Origin: Virgibacillus natechei
Lineage (GTDB): Bacteria > Bacillota > Bacilli > Bacillales > Amphibacillaceae
Length of the DNA stretch: 64,000 bases
NCBI RefSeq assembly: GCF_026013645.1
Contig: NZ_CP110224.1
Span: 1,488,001-1,552,000 of the forward strand
Reading direction: 5' to 3'
Under the pieces are notes generated by a model. That model was not told the DNA's origin. It did not search any database and saw nothing but the letters and a program-made list of their open reading frames with translations. The translations under genes were made by a program, and so were the position numbers. This document shows positions 33,809-42,664 of this stretch, in pieces; within the stretch, counting starts at the first letter, position 1, and every line of letters begins with the position of its first letter.

Positions 33809-34048
33809 CTAAAGTTTGAACATAGGGAAACCTATGACCCACTCAATGATGGGGTGAGTGGTGTATACCGGCACATAATATTCTGGCTGAAATACCTGTA
33901 TGGTGTACAATGCATTTTCAATTTGTTGATTAAAATCAACATTTCCTCCGGTTATGGTGATCCCTTCTACTTTGAAATGATGAAGGGCCGTTAACAGTGC
34001 AATTGTGTCATCCGCAGCCGTATCTGTATCAATAATTATTCGTTTCAT
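33809..34048 (-). pseudogene. Nucleoside hydrolase, N-terminal fragment only
   Basis: ATG 34048 starts 'MKRIIIDTDTAADDTIALLT', the Asp-rich Ca2+ and ribose site of inosine/uridine-type nucleoside hydrolases, and continues 'VEGITITGGNVDFNQQIENA' and 'YTIQV...YYVPVY'. Homology stops there and the last ~17 residues are unrelated. Normal length is over 300 residues, so three quarters are deleted. It follows the other hydrolase fragment by 13 bases, so the two were once an operon. Confidence 0.8.
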
Positions 34049-34061
34049 GAAATGCCCCTCT

Positions 34062-34982
34062 TCAATTCGTTTGCCTCGCAAGATCTGTAATATAATCGAA
34101 GAATTTATCTCTATCCACATCATAAACCAGGTTAACTGTTCGTCCCGTTTCTGAAAGCTCTGTCTTTCCTTGGCTGGCACCATCTTTATATACGATGCTT
34201 TTCACTTCTCTCATTTTAACGAAATCATCCCTGCCGACTGTAGCCGTTGTTAGCACATCCCATAGAAAATAGGTGGAGTTCGTTTGGAAGTGAACTAGAG
34301 GTGGTACCATTGCGTAGCATTGTCCTAAAAAGTCAACCCCTAGATCCTTTCTTTCGGAGGCCCATTTATTTCTTACATCTAGGGTCAAAGGCACCATATT
34401 TGTACTTTCCAATGCAACTAAATCAATTGGAATGGTACTATCCCATACTGTCTTAGCTGCCTCCGGGTCCCAAAAAGCATTCCATTCAGCTGTTCCATCA
34501 AGTTCTGGTTCTTCTACATTTCCATTTTCCAAAAATGTACCACCCATCCATGCCAGCTTCTCAATTTTGGTTTCAATATCAGGGGCTTCTTCCAGTGCAC
34601 GTGCGAGGTCTGTCAGCGGTCCGACAAATGCCAATGTAACTGGATCTTCACTATTACGGATGGCATTTATCATGTGCCGATGCGCAGGAAGATTTGCCTC
34701 TTTGGTTTTCACAGGTAAATATTCATTTAATATCGGTAATGCATCAACTAGAAACGCATGCATACGCCACTCTTTTGGAAAAGGATTTTTCCCGCGTGAT
34801 GTTGATGCTGCAACTTCTATTTGTTTTCCATTACCAAAACGATCGATAATTTTTCGATTTGCATACATAGCAGGCTCTAAATAACAATCTGCCGGAATGA
34901 CACCCACCCCAATAGGCTGTCTACAGTTGTTGCTCCTTGGCAAGCTCCTGACAATATCATTTATAGTTATATAATAAGTCAA
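34062..34982 (-). pseudogene. Nucleoside hydrolase lacking the N-terminal Asp motif
   Basis: A 306-residue frame whose residues from about 23 on ('IGVGVIPADCYLEPAMYANR', 'SRGKNPFPKEWRMHAF', 'VTLAFVGPLTDLARAL', 'LDGTAEWNAFWDPEAA', 'MVPPLVHFQTNSTYFLWDVL') match a nucleoside hydrolase subfamily. The first ~40 residues, with the obligatory D-x-D-x-x-x-D-D active site, are missing and replaced by an unrelated 'MTYYITINDIVRSLP'. The start has no convincing RBS. It should be inactive. The 5' break coincides with the broken 5' end of the TIGR04104-like gene on the other strand. Confidence 0.75.
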
Positions 34983-35191
34983 TTAAATGTGATAAATGTA
35001 GTACAGAACATAAAATATCTGTTCCTGGAAGGTTTGCATTTGTATCCCTAACTGTTATATCAGCATTAATATTTATGAATTATCTCTCGCCTTTTGATAA
35101 TTTCTTTGTAACGGTTGGAATAGGGGTCACCATTTTAATATTGGTTTCTTTTTTGATACCATATTTTGTTAAATTCAAAAAGGCTATTTGA
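34967..35191 (+). pseudogene. TIGR04104 (cxxc_20_cxxc) membrane protein remnant, 5' end lost
   Basis: The plus-strand frame reads 'KCDKCSTEHKISVPGRFAF' and two hydrophobic helices ('VSLTVISALIFMNYL', 'VTVGIGVTILILVSFLIPYF') to a stop at 35189. This is the second CxxC motif plus the two membrane helices of the small TIGR04104 proteins; the first CxxC and the start are missing, cut at the junction with the nucleoside hydrolase. Confidence 0.6.
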
Positions 35192-35242
35192 TTATTCAAG
35201 AATCAGGCGCTTTAACTGGTGTGAAATGTTCCTGGCTCAAAT

Positions 35243-35256
35243 GACATGTGGTCACA
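35243..35256. promoter_or_regulatory. TGTGGTCACA operator-like site, copy 1
   Basis: ACATGTGGTCACAC near 35243-35256 is a near match to the site at 35404. Both keep TGTGRTCACA, a palindrome with no spacer. Possible binding site of a dimeric regulator of the next gene. Confidence 0.3.
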
Positions 35257-35358
35257 CAATTTCGGTAAAGGTCAGGCAGTTTTAACTTCTAAAGGTCGAG
35301 AAGCTATCTATTCCGTTTTTCTAAGGTCTGCCCGATAAAATCAGTCTTTCTCAAATCA

Positions 35359-35383
35359 CTATAGCTTAAAAATTAGCTATAGC
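35359..35383. repeat. Inverted repeat CTATAGCT ... AGCTATAG
   Basis: CTATAGCT and AGCTATAG with an 8-base A+T spacer, between the two TGTGRTCACA sites. Confidence 0.4.
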
Positions 35384-35403
35384 CATCGGGACTCTAGACG
35401 TTA

Positions 35404-35418
35404 CATGTGATCACATAA
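35404..35418. promoter_or_regulatory. TGTGATCACA operator-like site, copy 2
   Basis: ATGTGATCACAT is a perfect 12-base palindrome about 50 bases before the start at 35467. Confidence 0.35.
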
Positions 35419-35466
35419 AGACATAGGATAAGTAAAACAAGTGAAAAAGGGGGAGGAGTTATAAAC

Positions 35467-36006
35467 ATGAGGCAAGATAAAGAAAGACTTGGCTCCTCGG
35501 TATTAGCAGCTGGTGTAATTCTGGAAGCCATTTCTGCTACAGAGAACATTCACTTGGGAGAAGAAACCCGTTCCCGATTACTCGCTTACGCCAATGTTCT
35601 TGCTGCGGTTGGTAATGCAACCATAGCAGATACTCTAGATGAATTAGATGCCGAAAAACTGGGTCTTAAAACCCTAACTACTGGTAATCTTGCTGTCACA
35701 TATGGGAATGTTGTACCAGATTCAGATGAGGATAAAACTAAGTTGACTGTTAAAGGGAATTTAATTCAAACACTAGGTGGAAGCCTAGCTCTCACTGAAG
35801 TATTCAATCCTAAGGGCTCGAAATCAGAAATTCTTCTGTCATATGGTGTAACTTTGATTACTGCAGGAGCCGCAATCATATCCATTGGAGGTAGTAAGGA
35901 GCTAAGAAATATTGAAAATCGCCTTGTTGAAATTGGTGCATGGGTAAAGGCACTAGGTGCGACTTTGGTGATGCTCTCTTTTTTTCTCCCCGACAAAGAT
36001 ATGTAA
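35467..36006 (+). CDS. DUF6944-like hypothetical protein (179 aa)
   Basis: A 179-residue protein rich in Ala, Gly and Leu, with repeated soft-hydrophobic segments ('SVLAAGVILEAISATENI', 'ITAGAAIISIGGSKELRNI', 'WVKALGATLVMLSFFLPD'). It resembles the repetitive DUF6944 proteins of Bacillus, function unknown. The RBS AGGGGGAGGAG is strong. Two TGTGRTCACA palindromes lie upstream. Confidence 0.65.
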   Translation: MRQDKERLGSSVLAAGVILEAISATENIHLGEETRSRLLAYANVLAAVGNATIADTLDELDAEKLGLKTLTTGNLAVTYGNVVPDSDEDKTKLTVKGNLIQTLGGSLALTEVFNPKGSKSEILLSYGVTLITAGAAIISIGGSKELRNIENRLVEIGAWVKALGATLVMLSFFLPDKDM

Positions 36007-36128
36007 AAGCCGATGATTGGACTAAAAAATAATTAAGCATATTAAAGAATATCCCAACTTTGTTCTTCTATGCAGATTTGTAACAATAATAATCTCACGC
36101 TCACGAAAAATGGTAAAAATTATTAAAC

Positions 36129-36180
36129 GAAAACAAAAATAGAACCGCCATTAAAATATGAGGGTTCTATTTGTTTTTGT
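36129..36180 (+). terminator. Rho-independent terminator
   Basis: AAACAAAAATAGAACC pairs with GGTTCTATTTGTTT and is followed by TTGTG; loop about 16 bases. Confidence 0.7.
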
Positions 36181-36588
36181 GTTAATTCTTATACTTAGGA
36201 ATATAATCATTGCTAAAAATCTGCGCAAAAAATCAAAGTTGCGTCATTCCTTAGAGCAACAAAGCAATTTTTGACCCCATCTTTGCAACATTCCGAGGCC
36301 TCACCTACTATTTGTAACTGCTAAAGTATAACAGAGCATTTCTGCTAGATAAGAACGGACACTTTTTAGTCAAATAAGTATGAACGATTTCATGTAAAAT
36401 TTGTTAAACAACTGGTGTTTAAATGACCTTGTTATTTTAATATTAGGCGATATTTCCATCATATTCTATTTATTGTCAAAAGGAACCAATGGGATAAAGA
36501 GTTATCAAAGACTTTTACATAAAATGCGGCTTTTTTCAGTGCCTGCATCTATATGGGCATCCACATCTCAAAAAAGGATATGAATATC
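36181..36588. other. Intergenic region with a possible decayed minus-strand ORF
   Basis: No intact gene. On the minus strand a start-less frame (about 36320-36213) reads 'EASECCKDGVKNCFVAL', which may be a remnant. Confidence 0.35.
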
Positions 36589-36619
36589 GTCATAAACTAT
36601 CCTGTTACCGCTCATACTA
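36589..36619 (+). promoter_or_regulatory. Possible sigma-G promoter of the gerK locus
   Basis: GTCATA (36589-36594), 18 bases, CATACTA (36613-36619) fits the forespore pattern (TGHATA / CATNNTA) and lies 33 bases before the gerKA start. Germination receptor genes are normally sigma-G controlled. Confidence 0.4.
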
Positions 36620-36651
36620 TCAACAACAAAAAAATCCACAAGGAGAGCAAC

Positions 36652-38217
36652 ATGCGCTTTAAACGTAGACGAGTGAATGAGTCCAAACCGAATGAAAAAA
36701 GCCTTCATGGCAATTTACAGGAAAACATCGACGAAGTGAAAAGCGGATTAGGGAACAGCAGTGATATTATGATCAGAGAATTATATATTCATAAGGATCA
36801 TCAGCAAAAAGCTGGTATTCTTTATACAGATGGACTTGTAGATAGCGAAGCGCTTCGTGACCTTCTAAATGCATTAAGTGTATTCACCAGTTCAAACGGA
36901 TCAGTATCTCAAGATTCCATTCGCCAAAACATTGTAGAAGTCTTGAAATACGAATCCTTATCAGCCGGAAACATAGAATATATTCATTATATGAATGATC
37001 TTTCCTCTTCTGTTTTAAAAGGGAGCACAGTCATTTTGATAGACGGCCATACAACAGGGCTTTCCGTCAGTACAGAGGGAGGAGAAAAAACGAGCAGTTA
37101 CTGAGCCAACAGCCGAGCAAGCTGTCCGCGGACCCCAGGAAGCGTTTACAGAAGCAATCCGCACTAATACTTCTTTAATCAGACGGAAGATTAAAAATCC
37201 CGATCTTTGGCTTGAAACAAAGCAAGTTGGTACAGCTACAAAAACGGATGTCGCAATCATGTATATGAGGGTATTGCTGACGGTAAGATTGTTGAAGAAG
37301 TGCGCAGGCGGCTTGATCGGATCGATATGGATGGTATATTGGAAAGTGGATATATCGAGGAACTTATTCAGGATAAAACATTTACCTTTTTCCCGACGAT
37401 ATTTAACACAGAGCGTCCGGATGTTGCAGCTTCTAACCTATTAGAAGGGCGTGTGATGAACCTGATTGACGGTACTCCTTTTGTTCTGGTAGCACCAGCA
37501 ACATTCGTACAGTATTTTCAGGTGAATGAGGATTATTTCCAGCATGCAACTATCGGGACTTTTCTCCGTTTTATACGATTATTCGCTTTTTTCGCCGCAT
37601 TGCTTGCTCCCGCGATTTTTATCGCGGTGACTACTTTACACAAAGAAATGATTCCTCCTGCACTTTTGATAAGCCTTGCAGCGCAGCGTGAAGGCGTTCC
37701 GTTTCCTGTTTTTGTCGAAGCCTTAGTGATGGAATTAACATTCGAAGTGCTGCGGGAAGCGGGAGTAAGAATGCCGAAAGCTACAGGACAGGCTGTATCG
37801 ATTGTCGGGACATTTGTAATTGGGGTTGCTGCTGTTAAGGCCGGTCTTGTTTCCGCCGCAATCGTAATTGTGGTTTCCATTACAGCGATAGCCAGTTTTG
37901 TTTTCCCGGCCTATAATATGGGGATTGCTGTTCGTTTACTAAGGTTTGTGATGATGTTTCTTGCAGCCGTTTACGGTTTGTTTGGAATCACCATCGGTTT
38001 AATTGCACTTGTACTTCATTTATCAAGTCTCCGCTCTTTCGGTACCCCTTATATGGCTCCATTTGGCCCGTTCATTGCGGCCGATCAGAAAGACGCGCTT
38101 ATTCGTGTACCATGGCGGGGGATGATTTCCCGTCCCAGTTTGATCAATCAAAAAAACATCGTACGCAAAGGTAAGCCGCCCAAGCCAAAATCCAGAAGCA
38201 AACAGCAGAAGAAATAG
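36652..38217 (+). pseudogene. gerKA: GerA-type germinant receptor subunit A with two frameshifts
   Basis: GerA/GerKA-family membrane protein of the spore germinant receptor. The frame starts at ATG 36652 (AAGGAGAGCAAC upstream), is broken near 37086 by one extra A in an A6 run, continues in another frame ('VRGPQEAFTEAIRTNTSLIR', the most conserved GerA motif), and returns to the first near 37267, where one G seems missing from 'MEGIADGK'. The C-terminal half with five or six membrane helices and the 'PFGPFIAAD' end is intact. The two indels cancel, so this is either a pseudogene or a pair of sequencing errors. gerKC follows; no B subunit gene is present. Confidence 0.88.
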
Positions 38218-38230
38218 GGGGGCGGTGACA

Positions 38231-39148
38231 ATGTCAAATTTAAAAAGCAAGATTATCATTGCTGGTTATATCGTCCTATTAATACCAGTTTTAGTCGGAT
38301 GTTGGGACAGCCAGGAACTAAATGAAATTTCGATCATAACGGCTTTAGGAATCGATAAACAGGAGGATCAATATCAGCTGTCTGTCCAAATTATCAATCC
38401 CGGTGAAATTTCTGCACAAACGAATACAGATCCATTACGCTCAGAGGTTACCACATATAGTGTAGTTAGTGACACATTATTTGAAGGGTTACGAAAACTA
38501 ACCACAAAGGTTCCGAAAAAACTTTATAATTCCCACATTCGCACTGTAATAATTGGTGAAGAGCTTGTCCGAAATGAAGGAATCGGCAAAGTGTTGGATT
38601 TTTTGTCAAGAGATCATGAAATCCGAACCGATTTTTCCATGATTATTGCAAAAGAAACAACTGCTAAAAGTATTCTAAATATAGTTGTACCCATGGAAAA
38701 AATACCGGGTCAAAAAATGCTTAATTCGCTCGAGGAGTCTCATGTCAGTTTTGGATCAACAGTTCCAGTTACGTTGGATTTGCTTATCAATGACCTTGTA
38801 AGTAAAGGAAATCACCCAGTGATGACCGGTATCCAAATTCTTGGGGATCCTGAATCTGGTAGAACCAAGAGCAATGTTTCAGAAATAGCTGCCCCCACCT
38901 TGCTGGAATATTCAGGTGTAGCTGCATTTAAAAACGAGCAATTAGTTGGTTGACTGAATGAGAGTGAAGGCCGGGTCTATAACTTCATTACGGATGAAAT
39001 TATCAACCCCGTTATGGATGTCTCCTGTCCAAGAGAAGAGGATGAAAAAATTACGCTAGAGTTAAATAATGCTTCAACTGCATTAAAAGGAAACGTAAAC
39101 AATAACCAGCCAAAAGTGGAAGTGAGCGTGCAGGCTGAAGGGAGCTTC
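38231..39148 (+). pseudogene. gerKC: GerKC-type germinant receptor lipoprotein, stopped and 3' truncated
   Basis: Ger(x)C-family lipoprotein. The lipobox 'LIPVLVGCWDSQE' places the acylated Cys after a signal helix; 'ITALGIDKQEDQYQLSVQI' and 'KLYNSHIRTVIIGEEL' are typical. A TGA at 38951 stands where Trp (TGG) is expected in 'LVG-W-LNESEG'; the frame then continues with family sequence ('GRVYNFITDEIINPVMDVSC') until about 39148, where it ends at the junction with the truncated DUF421 gene. Full proteins are about 370-400 residues, so some 90 residues are deleted. Confidence 0.85.
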
Positions 39149-39386
39149 CTTCTAATGTATTAATAAGTTTAGAGAAGAGGATATGAATTAGACCGATAAC
39201 AATGATTCCAGTAATCGAGTAGGTAAGATCTTTTGCTGCCAGCGGACTGACCGCCAGTGTAACCACAAAGAAAATGCCTGCTAAATCATGAGCTGTTAAT
39301 TGATCAAAGGCTGATTTTCCCATAAGCCGGATCATAATAATGGTTATGATATATAAAAGAATCGCTTTACCTATATATAAAATCAT
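39146..39386 (-). pseudogene. DUF421/YetF family membrane protein, 3' truncated
   Basis: ATG 39386 (GGGTGGGG upstream) begins 'MILYIGKAILLYIITIIMIR' and 'LMGKSAFDQLTAHDLAGIFF', the conserved N-terminus of YetF-type proteins. Homology runs to about 'HILFSKLINTLEG'; the rest of the frame is antisense of gerKC. The C-terminal cytoplasmic domain is deleted. Confidence 0.8.
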
Positions 39387-39619
39387 AATAGTCCCCACCC
39401 TTAGATAGTTTAACAGCCAACAGTATGAACAAATAATATGGAAAATATAAGTCCACGGTTGCTCTGTCCTGTATTTTTATGTAACGCCAATGAGAAAAAT
39501 TAAAGTTTCCCCCAACTTAGCCGTGTCCTTTATAAGGTCGTCCATAAATTTCCTCTTTTCTGACGTTATAAAAAGAAAGGATGATTCATATAGTAAATCA
39601 TCCTTATAATTACTTCATA

Positions 39620-39889
39620 TTAATTGTTGTTTCCTACTTGTTGTTGTGCGTTATTTGTTCCACTTTGTAAGTTATTTGCCAATGGTTGAATGTTTTGGTT
39701 GGTTGCCATATTCTGTAGTGGTTTCGCTATTTGTTGCACTGCTTGATTATTCATGGCATTGGAAAGTGTTTGCGGCAGGCGCTGAAATGTTCCGTTTCGG
39801 ACTCCTCTTGTAATCCCATAAATGGCAGCACCTGCTGCACCTACAGCAAGTAACGAAGTCATCATACCACGGCGGTTATTCATCATCAA
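39620..39889 (-). CDS. YrzQ/DUF3918-like small membrane-associated protein
   Basis: An 89-residue protein starting MMMNNRRGMMTSLLAVGAAG with one transmembrane helix ('LLAVGAAGAAIYGITRG') and an Asn/Gln-rich tail with the repeated pattern 'NNQAVQQIAKPLQNM', 'NQNIQPLANNLQ'. The head matches the DUF3918/YrzQ small proteins of Bacillus; role unknown. AAAAGGATGATTG precedes the start. Confidence 0.7.
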   Translation of the reverse strand: MMMNNRRGMMTSLLAVGAAGAAIYGITRGVRNGTFQRLPQTLSNAMNNQAVQQIAKPLQNMATNQNIQPLANNLQSGTNNAQQQVGNNN

Positions 39890-40060
39890 TCATCCTTTTA
39901 AATTATTGTATTGTAAAATTTTGCTCCCAAAAATTTTAGAAACAGTATTAGTTTTCATAAGTCAGCTTAAACTATACTGAAACTGTTTTCCAATTTGAAT
40001 GTCCAATCATGAAGTTTGGTTAGACAACATAAGATTAATTATATATGAAGGATGAAATGT

Positions 40061-41542
40061 ATGAAGCAAAATCTACAACAACAACAAAATCCAGAACAAA
40101 AGCCAGTAATTTTACTAAACATTGATTCACTAATGCCTTATCCGTTGGAAGTAGCTGTACAAACCGGGCGAGCGCCTGCCTTGCAATTTTTGATGGAAAA
40201 TGGCAGTTATATTTCCAACATGGTTAGTTCATTTCCAACCATGTCAGTAACGATTGATAGCACTCTCCTGACAGGGACTTATGCGGATAAGCACCACATT
40301 CCAGGATTAAACTGGTTTGATGATTCTAAGCGTGAGATCATTAACTATGGGACGGGATTCCGGGAAACAAACAGGTTAGGGCTCAAGCGAACCGTTCATA
40401 ACATGCTTTACCGGTTGAATAATGAGCATTTGGGCGGTGATGTTTCGACAATCTACGAAGAATTAGCTGAGATGGGCATCCCATCTGCTTCGATTAATTC
40501 TTTTGTTTATCGCGGAAATACGAAGCAGCGGATGCACGTTCCTCGATTACTTCGTCCGTTGACCAGATTCAAAGATGGTCAGCGGACAACGGAAGCAACA
40601 TCCGTTTTTTCTTTAGGAGTGTTTTCCAAACTGCGCCCGAGGGGTTTTCCAACGCAAATTGCTGCAGGGAATTATAAATATACAGCTCGCGACCTCCGTC
40701 ATTTAATTCGCAGGAATAAACTTCCGGGCTTTACTTTTTGTATCTTTCAGGATTTGGACTTTCGTATTCACTTTAAAGGGCCAATGGATTTAAAGGGCAT
40801 CAGCCGAATTGACAGGGAAATTCAAAAAACATTGAATTTGTATCCAAGCTGGGAAGAAGCGCTTAACCAAAATGTATGGATGGTAATGGGAGATAACGGT
40901 CATGCTCCGACGGGTTCCAAGTATCGTGATTTCGTTATTGATTTACGCAAAATACTAAAAAAATACCGTATCACACGGATTCAGCGCCCCGTTCACAAAA
41001 AAGACCAGCTTGTGCTTTGTGTAAATCAGCGTATGGCTTATATTTACCTTCTGGATAAAAATAAGCCCCTGTCCGTTATTGCCGATTTACTAAAGAATGA
41101 CAGCCGTATTGATATTATTGCCTGGAAGAATGAAGAATCCATCCATGTCGTATCTGGAAGGGGAGCGGGGTCATTAGATTATCATCCAAGCGGACAATAT
41201 ACGGATGTATATCAGCAATCTTGGAGCGTCGAAGGGAATCTGGAACTTCTGGATTTGCAAGTAGGAGATGATAGCAGGCTCACCTACGGGGATTATCCAG
41301 ATGCCCTTGCCCGGGTTTACGGGGCACTTCACTCCCAGCCAGGTCGTTTCCTTGTGGTTAATGCGAAACCAGGCTGTGATTTTAAAGCCCAATCTACCCC
41401 ATTCCATCTTGCTGGTGCGGCACATGGTTCCCTGCATAGGCAAGAATCTCTTGTACCACTGGTAATCGCAGGTGCCGACATAAAACCGAAATATCCTCGC
41501 CTTGTGGATATGAAAGAATTTATATTAAAACTGCATTCGTGA
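40061..41542 (+). CDS. Alkaline phosphatase superfamily phosphodiesterase
   Basis: A 493-residue protein of the type I phosphodiesterase/nucleotide pyrophosphatase family. Metal and nucleophile sites are visible: Asp in 'ILLNIDSLMP', Thr in 'SFPTMSVTIDSTLLTG', Asp/His in 'MVMGDNGHAPTGSKYRD', and His in 'AGAAHGSLHRQESLVPLV'. The substrate could be a nucleotide, phospholipid or phosphonate ester. It has no obvious signal peptide. ATG 40061 is chosen (AAGGA upstream). Its stop is followed by a hairpin and then the truncated IS element. Confidence 0.85.
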   Translation: MKQNLQQQQNPEQKPVILLNIDSLMPYPLEVAVQTGRAPALQFLMENGSYISNMVSSFPTMSVTIDSTLLTGTYADKHHIPGLNWFDDSKREIINYGTGFRETNRLGLKRTVHNMLYRLNNEHLGGDVSTIYEELAEMGIPSASINSFVYRGNTKQRMHVPRLLRPLTRFKDGQRTTEATSVFSLGVFSKLRPRGFPTQIAAGNYKYTARDLRHLIRRNKLPGFTFCIFQDLDFRIHFKGPMDLKGISRIDREIQKTLNLYPSWEEALNQNVWMVMGDNGHAPTGSKYRDFVIDLRKILKKYRITRIQRPVHKKDQLVLCVNQRMAYIYLLDKNKPLSVIADLLKNDSRIDIIAWKNEESIHVVSGRGAGSLDYHPSGQYTDVYQQSWSVEGNLELLDLQVGDDSRLTYGDYPDALARVYGALHSQPGRFLVVNAKPGCDFKAQSTPFHLAGAAHGSLHRQESLVPLVIAGADIKPKYPRLVDMKEFILKLHS

Positions 41543-41577
41543 ATGGATTAGCATCGTTAGACAAGCTGAAAAAATCA

Positions 41578-41613
41578 AATAATAAACCCCCATGTGAATC
41601 ATGGGGGTTATTT
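41578..41613. terminator. Hairpin between phosphodiesterase gene and IS remnant
   Basis: AATAAACCCCCAT pairs with ATGGGGGTTATTT around GTGAATC. Confidence 0.75.
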
Positions 41614-41623
41614 CGTGCGACGG

Positions 41624-41655
41624 CAAATAATCCAAACGTTTGGATTATTTGCCAG
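41624..41655. repeat. Perfect 32-bp palindrome at the transposase break
   Basis: GGCAAATAATCCAAAC is followed at once by its exact reverse complement. The left-hand (minus-strand) reading of the first arm is still transposase ('RWQI'); the second arm is not. It marks the rearrangement point. Confidence 0.85.
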
Positions 41656-42521
41656 CGATTACGATAAATATCACTGATTTCCTGTGCACTCAGTTTCGCA
41701 TCATTACACACAATTCTAATTTGATTTCCTTCACTGTCTCGTGTTTCTACTAATTGAACTGGTTTTTTCATGTTTCCCATTTTCACGATGGCATGACGGG
41801 TGATTGGAGAAGAACTGTCAACGGGTAATTCTTCGATTACATGTACCACCGTATTCTTTTTAATGCGTGTAGCAAAACGAATATTATTTTTCGAGTAATC
41901 GTCAAATTTATCAAAGTTGAAATAGCCTCGATCCCATACATGAAGCACGTTTTTATCCGGCACAATCAATGCATCCAGCTGTGTTTCATCTGCAGGTCTT
42001 GCCGGTGTAAGAATAACTTTATTTGGGTAAGAAAGATCATCGCAAAAGGAAATGGAGGTATGCATCTTCACCCCAGCTTTTGTATCTCGAAAATCTGCCC
42101 ACTCATATTGACTCAGACACATTGAAATGGTTGATGAATCAATCAGATGAAGCTTTCCAAGTTCTTTGCTTACCATTCTCGGTCCAAGTGTATGGTGCAG
42201 TTTTTGAATTAAATGATGGAGGATTACCTCAAACATTTCGTGTGGGATCTCCCTATTTTTTCGAGAAAGTTGTGATTTACTAATACTTTCTATGCCCACT
42301 AATCTTTGAACTGTTTTCTGACGTTTAATCGTGTCACTTACTCGCTGAAGATTATCTAGTTCTTTTAGTTGTGCATAGATAAAAGTTTTCGTATATGCCA
42401 GTACATCGAACTTTTTGACATACTTATCAAGCCCAACGTGGTCAATCATTTTTTGAATTACTTTTGAATCTAATGGATGAATGTATTCCTTGAATACAGT
42501 TTTTATGGTATTATTGTCCAT
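41647..42521 (-). pseudogene. IS4-family transposase, C-terminus deleted
   Basis: A DDE transposase of the IS4 family (IS231/ISBsu-like group). Residues 1-292 are normal: N-terminal DUF4372-like helix region, Asp128 in 'LHLIDSSTISM', Asp197 in 'HVWDRGYFNFDKF'. In 'IYRNRWQI' the next residue should be the catalytic Glu ('RWQIE'), but the frame runs into unrelated sequence from there. About 60-80 residues and the left IS end are missing, so it cannot transpose. ATG 42521 has AAGGAG upstream, which lies in the arm of a hairpin. Confidence 0.88.
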
Positions 42522-42528
42522 GGTTGCT

Positions 42529-42584
42529 CCTTATAATTAGGGATTTGGACAGGACTACCATACCCTAATTATAAGGTTTTTTAT
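42529..42584 (-). promoter_or_regulatory. Hairpin at the IS end that can hide the transposase SD
   Basis: CCTTATAATTAGGG (42529-42542) and CCCTAATTATAAGG (42563-42576) form a perfect 14-bp stem followed by a T run on the plus strand. The minus-strand SD AAGGAG begins inside it. Read-in transcripts from outside would fold and block translation, a known protection device of insertion sequences. Confidence 0.6.
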
Positions 42585-42664
42585 ACATTTTTAAAGTGAA
42601 AATTACCATTATTCCTAAATTTCAACTAAATAAATTGCTTGACTTTTGTACAAAAAGTTTATGC

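Noticed and set aside
34309..34320. AGGTGGTACCA resembling the T-box antiterminator sequence
   Set aside because: It lies within the nucleoside hydrolase coding frame (codons for MVPPL on the minus strand), with no specifier stem or terminator around it.
36213..36320. Minus-strand frame with CCKDGVKNCFVALRND
   Set aside because: No start codon or RBS and no recognised family; kept only as a note in the region entry.
36553..36651. Upstream ATG for gerKA at 36553
   Set aside because: No RBS and unrelated residues; ATG 36652 has AAGGAGAG and matches the family start.
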